A stretch of DNA of 16,661 nucleotides from Clostridia bacterium. GTDB lineage: Bacteria > Bacillota_A > Clostridia > Christensenellales > Aristaeellaceae. The notes under the pieces are model-generated. The model saw nothing but the letters and a program-made list of their open reading frames with translations. It did no database searches and was not told where the DNA came from. Below are positions 6,711-14,912 of this stretch, in pieces; the first letter of the stretch is position 1, and every line of letters begins with the position of its first letter. Where the stretch lies: the NCBI GenBank assembly GCA_017481065.1, contig JAFUPT010000140.1, positions 1 to 16,661 of the forward strand. The letters run 5' to 3'. Position numbers and translations under genes: made by a program.

Positions 6711-6953
6711 CTATACGTTCGCAATCAGGAAGAAAATCCATCCCGCCGCGCCGGCCAGCAGGTTGACGCCCGCCAGAATTCCGAACACGATCGAAAGCAC
6801 CCTTCGCCACCTCTTCACCGGCGTAATCTGCAGATACAATAGGTAACGCTTGTGCAGCCAGCGAAACAGCAGGCTCAGTGCCAGGAAGAATATTCCGCAT
6901 AGGGGCGCGCCAATGAGCACTGCGGCAACAAACATCATCGCAACAAACGCCAT
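6711..6953 (-). CDS. Small membrane protein with FRWL motif
   Basis: Unrecognised 80-residue protein with two predicted membrane segments (about 2-30 and 52-78) joined by a basic loop (FRWLHKR at 30-36, KRWRR at 47-51). By the positive-inside rule the loop should be cytoplasmic. It starts six bp after the amidase stop, and its Shine-Dalgarno (GAGAGG/AAGGA) overlaps the end of that gene, so translation is probably coupled. It is similar in layout and motif to the 83-residue gene that follows, which suggests a tandem duplication. No enzymatic motif is visible. Confidence 0.78.
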   Translation of the reverse strand: MAFVAMMFVAAVLIGAPLCGIFFLALSLLFRWLHKRYLLYLQITPVKRWRRVLSIVFGILAGVNLLAGAAGWIFFLIANV

Positions 6954-6958
6954 ATTCC

Positions 6959-7765
6959 TTACCTCTCAAAATAGAGGCAGATGCCCTCCACCATGCCCTC
7001 CACCAGAAGCGCCTGGTATTCGGGGGTGTTGAGCTTTTCATCCTCCTCCGGGTTGGACATCAGGCCCATCTCCACAAGGATGCAGGGCACAGTGGACCAG
7101 TTGTTCATCGTGTAGGTATCCCGCAGGAAAACGCCGCGCTTCTTCGCGCCCGTGGCCTCCACCATGGCGTCCAGCAGCACTCCGGCTGCCGCCTCGCTCT
7201 CCTCCTGCTTTTCTCCTGTCTTGCGCACAAACATGCCGATGCCGTTTACGGATTTATCGTTCGCGCCGTCGCAGTGGAGGCGCAGCACCAGGTCCACCTG
7301 CAGCTCATTCATCATCTGAGCCCGCTCCAGGTTGGAAATATCAATGTCGTGGGTCTCGCGGGTCATGTACACCTCGCAGCCCAGCTCCTCCAGCGCGTCC
7401 CGCAGCTTGAGGGCGATCTCCAGGTTGGTTATGTACTCCGCGATCCCGGTGCTTACACCCGCAGTACCCGTGGAAACCTTGGCCTTCATCTCATCGGAAT
7501 CCGGGGCTACGGGCTCCAGCTCCTTGTTGGCCTTGCCCTGGTGACCGGGATCAATCCCGATCTTCAAGCCATGCATCCGGGGCACGGCGGTGGGCTCGGG
7601 CGTGGGTTCCGGGGTGGGTTCAACAGTAGGCGCAAGGGTGGGCTCCGCAGTGGGCGCAAGGGTCACTTCCGCGCTCTCCACCGGGCCGATATCCTCCACG
7701 ATCTCCGCGCAAGCCCAGCCCAGCAGGCAGGTAAGCGCCAGCAGCATGGCCAGCAGTTTCTTCAT
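6959..7765 (-). CDS. Secreted N-acetylmuramoyl-L-alanine amidase (Amidase_3)
   Basis: This 268-residue zinc amidase should cut the bond between N-acetylmuramic acid and the stem peptide. The signal peptide (1-20) ends in ACA with predicted cleavage before Glu21. A Pro/Thr/Glu-rich linker follows (about 38-62, repeats of the type EPTxAPT and PEPT). The catalytic domain starts near residue 66 and shows the zinc ligands and catalytic acid of the family: His75 in IGIDPGHQGK, Glu116 in TNLEIALKL, His164 in LRLHCDGAN and Glu232 in ILVEMGLMSN. It starts five bp after the TetR stop, and its Shine-Dalgarno AAGGAG lies inside the last TetR codons. It belongs to the CwlD/CwlC fold, but nothing ties it specifically to spores; control by the adjacent TetR protein is inferred. 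Confidence 0.93.
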   Translation of the reverse strand: MKKLLAMLLALTCLLGWACAEIVEDIGPVESAEVTLAPTAEPTLAPTVEPTPEPTPEPTAVPRMHGLKIGIDPGHQGKANKELEPVAPDSDEMKAKVSTGTAGVSTGIAEYITNLEIALKLRDALEELGCEVYMTRETHDIDISNLERAQMMNELQVDLVLRLHCDGANDKSVNGIGMFVRKTGEKQEESEAAAGVLLDAMVEATGAKKRGVFLRDTYTMNNWSTVPCILVEMGLMSNPEEDEKLNTPEYQALLVEGMVEGICLYFER

Positions 7766-7770
7766 ATCAA

Positions 7771-8469
7771 TTACTCCTTCAGCAAACCGATTTGTTTGGC
7801 AGTTTGACGGAAGGCAGCCATCAATTGTTCCACGTCAAAGAGGGAAATGCTGCCGAACTTCGCGCCACAGAGGTTCTCCACGCAGTCGCGGTAGGCATTC
7901 AGGATATCCATAATCTCGATCACGCAGTCCGGATTCTCTGCATTGGCGGCGAGGATGCGGCATACCTCATCGTTCACATCGTAGCCCAGCATCAGTATAA
8001 TCCGCGCCAGCTGGCCGGGGTTCCGGCTGAAAAAGCTGCCGTCGGCAATGCCCTCGCGGATCACCTCGTCCACCATGGGCCGCAGATGGTCCAGCATATA
8101 GACCCTGGTCTGTTCCCGGAAATGCACATCCCCGTCGATGTAGCTGATCTTCAAAACCAGCGCGGAAAATTCCGGATCCTCCCGGGCAAACAGGTTCAGC
8201 GCGCCCAGCAGCAGGTTCAGCTTCTGCACGGGCGTAAATTTCCCGGAAAAGAGCTCCATGCGGATGCGATCAATATCCCGGGCGCTGCGCAGGCGGCAAA
8301 TTTCCTCCAGCAGGGCAATCTTGGATTCGAAATAATGGTAAAATCCACCCTTGGAGATGGAGAGGGCGTCGAGGATATCCTGGATGGACGTCTCGTCGTA
8401 GCCCCGCTCAAAAAACAGACGTTCGGCGGTTTTCAGGATGGATTCCTTGCGAAGTTCACCCTTTTTCAT
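7771..8469 (-). CDS. TetR/AcrR-family transcriptional regulator
   Basis: This 232-residue DNA-binding protein has the TetR helix-turn-helix at about residues 27-50 (TSIQDILDALSISKGGFYHYF followed by ESK), preceded by the usual ILKTAERLFFERGYDETS helix. The C-terminal ligand-binding domain does not suggest an inducer. The ATG at 8467-8469 has AAGGAGG about eight bases upstream. It is the first gene of an operon with a cell-wall amidase and two small membrane proteins, so it probably controls its own operon. An inverted repeat overlapping its promoter is a candidate operator. Confidence 0.93.
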   Translation of the reverse strand: MKKGELRKESILKTAERLFFERGYDETSIQDILDALSISKGGFYHYFESKIALLEEICRLRSARDIDRIRMELFSGKFTPVQKLNLLLGALNLFAREDPEFSALVLKISYIDGDVHFREQTRVYMLDHLRPMVDEVIREGIADGSFFSRNPGQLARIILMLGYDVNDEVCRILAANAENPDCVIEIMDILNAYRDCVENLCGAKFGSISLFDVEQLMAAFRQTAKQIGLLKE

Positions 8470-8485
8470 GCGTGCCGCCTCCTTC

Positions 8486-8520
8486 TTTGCTTATGTTCCA
8501 TTAACATTATATAAAGCAAA
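8486..8520 (-). promoter_or_regulatory. Candidate TetR operator (inverted repeat over the -10 region)
   Basis: TTTGCTT (8486-8492) and its exact complement AAGCAAA (8514-8520) are separated by 21 bp and bracket the -10 and start-point region of the tetR promoter. A centre-to-centre distance of 28 bp would allow two half-sites on nearby helical faces. The spacing is wide for a single TetR dimer, so this is tentative. Confidence 0.35.
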
Positions 8521-8534
8521 CCAAAGTCTGTCAA
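8506..8534 (-). promoter_or_regulatory. Consensus SigA promoter of the tetR-amidase operon
   Basis: Perfect TTGACA (8529-8534), 17-bp spacer and perfect TATAAT (8506-8511) on the minus strand. The -35 directly abuts the ygiQ stop codon (8535-8537). I see no terminator between them, so read-through from the upstream operon is possible. Confidence 0.92.
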
Positions 8535-10484
8535 TCACCTTTTGCCAAATTTGGCCGCTTTTCCAGTGTTTTTCTTCACATTTCCGCCATGTTTCGGCTT
8601 TTGTTCCCGACTTTTCCCGGTTTTTCCATTTGCGACCGCAGTCTTTTTTGCCGGAGTGCCCTTCCTGCCGCCGGGCGCATCCTTCTTTTTCTTCTCCCGC
8701 TCATAGGGCGGAATCAGGCAGCTGCTTCCCCAGCCGATCAGATCTTCGCGGTCCAGCTTTTTCAGCGCTTCCAGCACCAGTTTGCGGTTCACAGGATTAA
8801 AATACTGCATCAGCGCCCGCTGCATGGCCTTTTCATGCGGGTCCTTCGGCACATACACCGGCTTCATGTCCCGCGGGTCGAGCCCGGTGTAAAACATGGC
8901 TGTGGACATCGTGCCCGGTGTAGGATAGAAATCCTGCACCTGCTCCGGCCGGAGCCCGCTCTTTTTCAGGTAACAGGCCAGGGCCACCGCATCCTCCAGT
9001 GTGCAGCCGGGGTGGCTGCTCATCAGGTAGGGCACCAGGTACTGGTCCATGTGCGCGTTGGCGTTCGCCTGCTTGTAGCGGTGCACGAAGTCCTCGAATA
9101 CATCGTTGTCCGGCTTGCCCATGTAGCCAAGCACCCGGGGGCTGATGTGCTCGGGCGCTACCTTCAATTGCCCGGAAACATGGTGCTTCACCAATTCGCT
9201 CAGGAAGCCGGATTTGGCGTCCTTCAAAACATAGTCAACGCGGATGCCGGAGCGCACGAACACCTTCTTCACCCCCGGCAATTCCCGCAGGCTGCGCAGG
9301 ATATCGATGTATTCCCGGTGGTCGGCCTTCATGTTTTTGCAGGGCTCCGGGAAGAGGCACTGCCTGTCCCTGCACGCGCCGCACTTCAATTGCTTGGCGC
9401 AGGCGGGCTCCCGGAAGTTCGCCGTGGGGCCGCCCACATCGTGGATATAGCCCTTGAAGCCCGGCAGCTTGGTCAGCAGCCTTCCCTCGGCCACGATGGA
9501 TTCCTTGCTCCGGGAAGTAACAATCCTGCCCTGGTGGAAGGTGAGCGCGCAGAAATTGCAGGCGCCGAAGCAGCCGCGCACCGCCGAGATGGAAAACTGT
9601 ACCTCGGAAATGGCGGGCACGCCGCCCATTTTATCGTACATCGGATGCCAGGCCCGCTTGTAGGGCAGGGCGTAAACCGCGTCCATCTCGGCGCGGGTCA
9701 GGGGCATATCCGGCTTGTTCTGCAAGAGGTAGCGCCTGCCGTGCTTCTGGGCGAGGGGCTTGCCCCGCACCGGGTCCTGCTGGTCATACTGCATCTTGAA
9801 GGCCTCGGCGTATATCCTCCTGTCCTTCGCCGTCTCTTCCATGGATGGAATTTCGGCAAAGCCCTCGGGCACCTCCTTCGCCATCACGCAGGTGCCGGGG
9901 ATGCGCATCTCCGAGAAATCCTTCCCGGCGGCGATCCACTCCGCCACCCGCAGTATGCTCCTCTCCCCCATGCCAAACATCAGCACATCCGCGCAGCTGT
10001 CCACCAGCATGGAATTGCGCACCCGGTCATCCCAGTAATCGTAGTGGGCGAAGCGCCGCAGCGAAGCCTCCACGCCGCCGATGGCGATCGGGATGGAGCC
10101 GTATGCCTCGCGGATGCGGTTGGAATACACCGCCGTCGCCCGGTCGGGCCTGCAGCCCGCCTTTCCGCCGGGGGAATATGCATCCTCGCTGCGGGTGCGC
10201 TTGGCGGCGGTGTAGTGGTTCACCATGGAATCAATCACGCCCGCAGTCACCAAAAAGCCCAGCTTCGGCCTGCCGAAGCGCTTGAAATCATCGCAGGAAT
10301 GCCAGTCCGGCTGGGGCAGCATGGCCACCCGGTAGCCGTTTTTCTCCAGCACCCGGGAGATGATGGCCAGGCCGAAGGACGGGTGATCCACATATGCATC
10401 GCCCGTTACATACACGAAATCCGGCGCATCCCAACCCAGGGCGCGCATTTCCTCAGCCGTTACCGGCAGAAATCCCTTTGCCAT
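8535..10484 (-). CDS. ygiQ: YgiQ-family radical SAM protein (UPF0313)
   Basis: This 649-residue radical S-adenosylmethionine protein belongs to a widespread family whose substrate is still unknown. The N-terminal third carries the YgiQ-specific domain (DAYVDHPSFG near 30-38, then GGVEASLRRFAHYDYWDD near 137-153). The 4Fe-4S ligands are in SAVRGCFGACNFCALTFHQGR as Cys305, Cys309 and Cys312 (CxxxCxxC). A second cysteine group follows (Cys362, 368, 371, 376, 382), perhaps for another metal site. The C-terminal 60 residues are very Lys/Arg rich and low in complexity, suggesting nucleic-acid contact, but that is inference. It starts one base after the mfd stop, and its GAGGA Shine-Dalgarno overlaps the final Glu codons of mfd. 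Last gene of pth-mfd-ygiQ. Confidence 0.94.
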   Translation of the reverse strand: MAKGFLPVTAEEMRALGWDAPDFVYVTGDAYVDHPSFGLAIISRVLEKNGYRVAMLPQPDWHSCDDFKRFGRPKLGFLVTAGVIDSMVNHYTAAKRTRSEDAYSPGGKAGCRPDRATAVYSNRIREAYGSIPIAIGGVEASLRRFAHYDYWDDRVRNSMLVDSCADVLMFGMGERSILRVAEWIAAGKDFSEMRIPGTCVMAKEVPEGFAEIPSMEETAKDRRIYAEAFKMQYDQQDPVRGKPLAQKHGRRYLLQNKPDMPLTRAEMDAVYALPYKRAWHPMYDKMGGVPAISEVQFSISAVRGCFGACNFCALTFHQGRIVTSRSKESIVAEGRLLTKLPGFKGYIHDVGGPTANFREPACAKQLKCGACRDRQCLFPEPCKNMKADHREYIDILRSLRELPGVKKVFVRSGIRVDYVLKDAKSGFLSELVKHHVSGQLKVAPEHISPRVLGYMGKPDNDVFEDFVHRYKQANANAHMDQYLVPYLMSSHPGCTLEDAVALACYLKKSGLRPEQVQDFYPTPGTMSTAMFYTGLDPRDMKPVYVPKDPHEKAMQRALMQYFNPVNRKLVLEALKKLDREDLIGWGSSCLIPPYEREKKKKDAPGGRKGTPAKKTAVANGKTGKSREQKPKHGGNVKKNTGKAAKFGKR

Positions 10485-10485
10485 G

Positions 10486-13400
10486 TTATTCCTCGTTCGT
10501 TTCTTCGTTCTGGTAATCGTTCACCACCTGCTGCATCAGCTTCACAGCGTTCTCCAGCAGTTCCTCCGGCTCCACCTGGTATTTCTTGATAAAATAGACC
10601 AAGGTCGGCGGATTTCCGCCCTGCATGCGCAGGTTTTCGGGATACTTCTTGATGGACAGCAGCACCCGCACCAAATCGATATCCGCCGCGATGGAGAAGC
10701 GCATGTGCAATTCCTTCCCCTTCACAGTAACGAAATCCACGCCGATCTGGCTGCACAGCGCCTTCAGGCTCGCAATCTCGATCAGATTCATCACCGGGCG
10801 GTTCGGATCGCCGAAGCGGTCGATCAGCTCCTCGATCAAATCGTCACGGCCGTCCTGGTTGCGGATGGATGCGATCTTCTTGTACATCTCCACCCGCAGC
10901 AAATCGTTGGATACATATTCTTTGGGCAGGTATGCGTCCACCTTCACATCCACGCGGGTTTCGATGTCTCCAAGGCTGGCATCCCCGCGCATCTCCCGCA
11001 CGGTATCCTCGATCATCTTCACATACAGATCATAGCCCACGGAGGCCATAAAGCCGCTCTGCTCGCTGCCGAGCAAATTGCCCGCGCCGCGTATCTCCAG
11101 ATCGCGCATGGCCACGCGGAAGCCGGAGCCAAACTCCGTAAATTCCCGTATGGCGCTCAGGCGCTTGTCGGCGGTTTCAGTGAGCACCTTGTTGGGGTTC
11201 ACGGTCAGGTAAGCGTAGGCCAGGCGGTTGCTCCTGCCCACGCGGCCGCGCAGCTGATAGAGCTGGGAGAGGCCGAACCTGTCCGCATCGCACACGATCA
11301 GCGTATTCGCCCTCGGCACATCCAGGCCCGCCTCGATGATGGTGGTGCACAGCAGCACATCGAATTTTCCCTCGTAGAAGTCCAGCATCACATCTTCCAG
11401 CGCATGCTCCTTCATCTGGCCATGGCCCACGGCGATCCTCGCCTCGGGCACCAGCCGCTTCAATCGGGAATACATCACTTCGATGGTCTGCACCCGGTTG
11501 TAGAGAATATACACCTGGCCGCCGCGGGAGATTTCCCTTAGGATCGCATCCCGCACCAGGCCATCGGAATATTCCACCACATAGGTCTGCACCGGATATC
11601 TCTCCTCCGGCGGAGACTGCAAAAGGCTCATATCCCGGATTCCCACCATGGACATGTGCAGCGTCCTCGGAATGGGGGTGGCGGTGAGGGTGAGCACATC
11701 GATATTCTGCTTGAGCTTTTTGATGGCCTCCTTGTGGGTCACGCCGAATCGCTGCTCCTCATCCACCACCAAAAGCCCCAAATCCTTGAATTCCACATCC
11801 TTCGCCAGCAGCCGGTGGGTGCCAACCACCACATCGATCGAGCCCGCCTTCAGCTGCTTCAGGATTTCCTTCTGCTCGGCGGCGGTCTTGAACCTGCTCA
11901 GCACCTCCACTTTCACCGGGAAGCCGGCGAAGCGGTTGAGCATGGTGGCGTAGTGCTGCTGCACAAGTATGGTTGTCGGCGCCAGCATCGCGGCCTGCTT
12001 GCCGCTCATCACGGCCTTGAACACCGCGCGCAGGGCCACTTCCGTCTTGCCGTAGCCCACATCCCCGCAGAGCAGGCGGTCCATCACCCGTGGCCGCTCC
12101 ATATCCCGCTTGATATCCTCGATGGCGGCCAGCTGGTCCGGGGTTTCCTCGTAGGGGAAATTGTCCTCCAATTCCCGCTGCCAGGGGGTATCCCGGTCGA
12201 AGGCGTAGCCCGGCACTGCCTCGCGCTGGGCATATAATTTCAGCAAATCCCCGGCAATATCCTTGATGGACTGGCGCACCTTGCTCTTCTGGCGCTGCCA
12301 TTCGCCGCCGGAGAGGCGGTTCAGCTTCGGGGCCTCGCCCTCGGAGCCGATGTACTTCTGCACCCTGTCCAGCTGGTCCGTGGGAACATACAATTTATCC
12401 GTTCCATGGTAGCGGATGTGCAGGAAATCCCGGTAGGTGCCCTCGCTGGCGAGGCGCACCACGCCCATGAACTGGCCCACGCCGTGGTTTTCATGAACGA
12501 CGTAATCCCCCACCTTGAGGTCCGTAAAGGCGGCGATCTTCTCGCCGGAGCGCGCCTTGGCGCGGCTCTTCTGGCGGTTCACGCCGTAGATATCCGATTC
12601 TGCAATCAGCACAAAGCGAATCTCCGGGTAGAGGAAGCCCTTGTTCACCGCCAACGGCAAAATCGCGGCCTCGCCCGCTTTCAGGCTTTCGGGCAGCTCA
12701 TCTCCGAAGGAAGCCTCGCACTCCTGGTTGGCGAGGGCCTGCTTCAATCGCTCGCCGCGGGCCATGCCGCCCGCCAGCAGCGCAATTTGCCAGCCATCCT
12801 TCTTCCAGCGTGCGATGTCCAGCGCCAATTCCTTGATATTCGCCTGGTAACCCGCGGCATTGCGGGCCTCGATCTGGAAGATGGCCTGCGGGGTGAAATC
12901 CTTATCTGTGCGCAGGAAGGGGTTCGCGGTGAGCACCGTCCTCCCATCCGCCCGGGCAAGCAGTTCATCGTAGCTGAAGAGCAGCCCAACCTGCACCGGC
13001 AGCGCATCGCCGTGCTCCATGGCGGCAACCACCATCTCCTTGAACTCCAGGAAGCGGTTTTCGCACCTCTCCCGCAGCCGCTCCGGCTGATCGAACACGA
13101 TGATGGGATCATCCATGTAATCCAAAATCGTATTTGCACAGTTCAGCAGCACCGGCAGTATGGACTCGGCGTTATCAAAGTGCCGGCCCGTCTCCAGCGC
13201 GTCGATCACCTGCAGAAATCCCCTGTCCTTGCGGTTTCCCAGGGAAACCCGCTCCGTTTCCTCGCCCTCGGAGGCTTTTCTCAGGAATTCTTCGAAGGAT
13301 TCCAGGCCAAATTCCGTCTCCAGCTTCTTCTGGCGGCTCTCCCGGCGGGCGCTCTGCTCCTTCTTTTCCAGCTCGAAGCGCAGGTGCTGGGCGGCCAGCT

Positions 13401-14124
13401 GCCGCTCTTCCGCGCTGAGCAAAAACTCCTTGGCAGGATAGATGCGCGCGCCTTCCCTGCGGGAGATGGAGCGCTGGGTCATCACATCGAAGCTACGGAT
13501 GGAATCGATCTCATCATCGAAAAACTCGATGCGCAGGGCGTTGGGCTCGCCCACGGGATACACATCCAGTATGCCGCCGCGCAGCGCACACTGGCCCCGG
13601 GATTCCACCAGCTGCACCCGCTCATATCCGGCGGAAACCAGCTTTTCCACCAGCTCGGAGGGCTCCATGCGGTCCGCCTCATCCAGTTTTATCACATGAT
13701 TCCGAAACTTTTCCGCAGGAGGCATGCGGTGCATGGCCGCATCCACCGGCACCACCAGCACCTGCGCTTCCCCGGTGGCGCACGCGCCGATCACCTCGAT
13801 GCGGCGCATGGCGAGATCCCGGCTGGCGGCCGAGGATTTCACGAAGGATACATCCCGGGCAGGCAAAAAGCGCGCTCCGCCCTCGAGAAGCACGTTCAAA
13901 TCCTCGGTCATGCGCATGGCGAGGCCATCATTCGGGGTGAAAACAATCATTTTCCTGCCGGTTTTCCGGGCAATACCCGCCAGCAGATGCGCCCGCTGGG
14001 TATCATCCGGCCCGTACACCGAAGTGAGCTTGCCCGCTGAAAGCGCCTGCACAAGCCCCGAAAAGGCCTCCAGCCCCTCCAGCGGATCAAACAGGCATTG
14101 CATGCGACCCATGTTTTCCCTCAT
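10486..14124 (-). CDS. mfd: Transcription-repair coupling factor Mfd
   Basis: This 1212-residue DNA translocase removes RNA polymerase stalled at lesions and recruits UvrA. Domains in order: a UvrB-like module (about 10-330, including ALRGGILDVYP at 180-190); the RNA-polymerase-interacting domain (about 534-593, LKVGDYVVHENHGVGQF); the RecG-like helicase lobes with Walker A GDVGYGKT at 687-694, DEEQRFG at 788-794, TATPIPRT at 814-821 and QLRGRVGR at 957-964; and the C-terminal TRCF domain (about 1065-1170). Length is slightly above Bacillus Mfd (1177). The ATG at 14122-14124 has CGGAGG four to five bases upstream. It follows pth by 20 bp, as in Bacillus. All helicase motifs look intact. Confidence 0.98.
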   Translation of the reverse strand: MRENMGRMQCLFDPLEGLEAFSGLVQALSAGKLTSVYGPDDTQRAHLLAGIARKTGRKMIVFTPNDGLAMRMTEDLNVLLEGGARFLPARDVSFVKSSAASRDLAMRRIEVIGACATGEAQVLVVPVDAAMHRMPPAEKFRNHVIKLDEADRMEPSELVEKLVSAGYERVQLVESRGQCALRGGILDVYPVGEPNALRIEFFDDEIDSIRSFDVMTQRSISRREGARIYPAKEFLLSAEERQLAAQHLRFELEKKEQSARRESRQKKLETEFGLESFEEFLRKASEGEETERVSLGNRKDRGFLQVIDALETGRHFDNAESILPVLLNCANTILDYMDDPIIVFDQPERLRERCENRFLEFKEMVVAAMEHGDALPVQVGLLFSYDELLARADGRTVLTANPFLRTDKDFTPQAIFQIEARNAAGYQANIKELALDIARWKKDGWQIALLAGGMARGERLKQALANQECEASFGDELPESLKAGEAAILPLAVNKGFLYPEIRFVLIAESDIYGVNRQKSRAKARSGEKIAAFTDLKVGDYVVHENHGVGQFMGVVRLASEGTYRDFLHIRYHGTDKLYVPTDQLDRVQKYIGSEGEAPKLNRLSGGEWQRQKSKVRQSIKDIAGDLLKLYAQREAVPGYAFDRDTPWQRELEDNFPYEETPDQLAAIEDIKRDMERPRVMDRLLCGDVGYGKTEVALRAVFKAVMSGKQAAMLAPTTILVQQHYATMLNRFAGFPVKVEVLSRFKTAAEQKEILKQLKAGSIDVVVGTHRLLAKDVEFKDLGLLVVDEEQRFGVTHKEAIKKLKQNIDVLTLTATPIPRTLHMSMVGIRDMSLLQSPPEERYPVQTYVVEYSDGLVRDAILREISRGGQVYILYNRVQTIEVMYSRLKRLVPEARIAVGHGQMKEHALEDVMLDFYEGKFDVLLCTTIIEAGLDVPRANTLIVCDADRFGLSQLYQLRGRVGRSNRLAYAYLTVNPNKVLTETADKRLSAIREFTEFGSGFRVAMRDLEIRGAGNLLGSEQSGFMASVGYDLYVKMIEDTVREMRGDASLGDIETRVDVKVDAYLPKEYVSNDLLRVEMYKKIASIRNQDGRDDLIEELIDRFGDPNRPVMNLIEIASLKALCSQIGVDFVTVKGKELHMRFSIAADIDLVRVLLSIKKYPENLRMQGGNPPTLVYFIKKYQVEPEELLENAVKLMQQVVNDYQNEETNEE

Positions 14125-14144
14125 TTTTCCTCCGAAAAATTATA

Positions 14145-14717
14145 TCAGCCGTTCAGTTTTCCCACCAATTGCCGCGCGGATTCCACGCCGTTTTCGATCA
14201 GCTCGGCAATCACATCCGCGGCATTATTATATGCATCAAACATCGTTTTTCTCAGCTCGGGCGTATCATAATTTGCGAGCACCCAGTCCTTCATATCCCA
14301 GCCCTCCGGCGGACGGCCGATGCCCACGCGCACCCGGGGAAAATTATCCTTTCCCAGCAAATATATGATGTTTCTCATGCCATTGTGGGTGCCCGCGCTG
14401 CCCTTCGGGCGGAAGCGCAGCTTGCCCTCCGGCAGATCCACATCATCATATACCACGATCAGCTGGTCGTCCTCCGGCTTATACCAGTTCACCAGCTGCA
14501 CCACCGATTCGCCGCTCAGGTTCATGAAGGTTTGGGGCTGGCACAGCGCCACCTTGTGGCCGCGGATATAGCCCTCGCCCACAACTGCCTTGCACTTCAG
14601 TTTTACCATGCTAATATCATATTTATCTGCCAGAATCTCCAGCACATCAAAGCCCACGTTGTGGCGGGTGTGGGCATATTTCCTGCCGGGATTTCCCAGT
14701 CCCACAATTACATACAT
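14145..14717 (-). CDS. pth: Peptidyl-tRNA hydrolase
   Basis: This 190-residue cytoplasmic enzyme releases peptides from peptidyl-tRNA that drops off ribosomes. The active-site residues match the family in order and spacing: Asn9 in GLGNPG, catalytic His19 in TRHNVGF, Asn66 in FMNLSG, Asp91 in YDDVDLP and Asn112 in GTHNGMRNI. These correspond to E. coli Asn10, His20, Asn68, Asp93 and Asn114. The ATG at 14715-14717 has AAGGGGA eight bases upstream. It is the first gene of pth-mfd-ygiQ; pth next to mfd is common in Bacillota. Confidence 0.98.
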   Translation of the reverse strand: MYVIVGLGNPGRKYAHTRHNVGFDVLEILADKYDISMVKLKCKAVVGEGYIRGHKVALCQPQTFMNLSGESVVQLVNWYKPEDDQLIVVYDDVDLPEGKLRFRPKGSAGTHNGMRNIIYLLGKDNFPRVRVGIGRPPEGWDMKDWVLANYDTPELRKTMFDAYNNAADVIAELIENGVESARQLVGKLNG

Positions 14718-14749
14718 GCCTATTTCCCCTTTTATCTTAGGATCATTTC

Positions 14750-14779
14750 ATTGTAGCAAGGAAGCGGGAGCATTGTCAA
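14750..14779 (-). promoter_or_regulatory. SigA promoter of pth-mfd-ygiQ
   Basis: On the minus strand: -35 TTGACA (14774-14779), 18-bp spacer, -10 TACAAT (14750-14755). The start would fall about 25 bp before the pth ATG. Confidence 0.85.
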
Positions 14780-14814
14780 GTTTCCACGGGTGAATATACG
14801 GAAAAGCGTAGGGA

Positions 14815-14880
14815 TACGCTGGGGGACGCTGTCCCCCCAGCCCCCTGCCAGGGGAAATGGTTTCCCTGGACTCCTCAGCA
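14815..14880 (+). repeat. Hairpin-arm repeat, copy B
   Basis: Same order as the left arm of the element at 4181-4369. ACGCT leads into hairpin I at 14819-14840 (stem CTGGGGGAC / GTCCCCC-AG, loop GCT). A CCCC-containing linker follows, then hairpin II at 14848-14869 (CCAGGGGAAA / TTTCCCTGG, loop TGG), an ACTCC edge, and the terminator at 14882. Hairpin II is nearly identical to hairpin II of the right arm of copy A. Unlike copy A, no gene ends on its gene-facing side; the pth promoter lies about 40 bp away. Confidence 0.8.
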
Positions 14881-14881
14881 A

Positions 14882-14912
14882 GAAAAATGACCCCGGAGCG
14901 AGGTCATTTTTC
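14882..14912. terminator. Hairpin terminator at copy B
   Basis: Perfect 11-bp stem GAAAAATGACC / GGTCATTTTTC with a 9-base loop, A5 on one side and T5 on the other, so it could act in both directions. No gene ends immediately on either side. Confidence 0.75.

Noticed and set aside
7700..7765. Lipoprotein signal in the amidase N-terminus
   Set aside because: The two cysteines (TC at 12-13, AC at 18-19) lack the L-[AS]-[GA] context of a lipobox; ACA before Glu21 fits ordinary signal peptidase I.
8589..10589. 666-codon open frame on the plus strand opposite ygiQ
   Set aside because: It is the antisense of a clearly real gene, opened by high-GC codon use; the product is low-complexity (His/Leu/Gln/Gly rich), with no recognisable motif and no promoter or ribosome-binding site.
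12406..14040. 544-codon open frame on the plus strand opposite mfd
   Set aside because: Shadow of mfd in an antisense frame; the composition is biased and no family is recognisable.
14129..14145. TATAAT just upstream of the mfd Shine-Dalgarno as an internal promoter
   Set aside because: The best -35 at suitable spacing (TTGGTG, 18 bp) matches only the first three bases, and the element overlaps the pth stop; probably chance.
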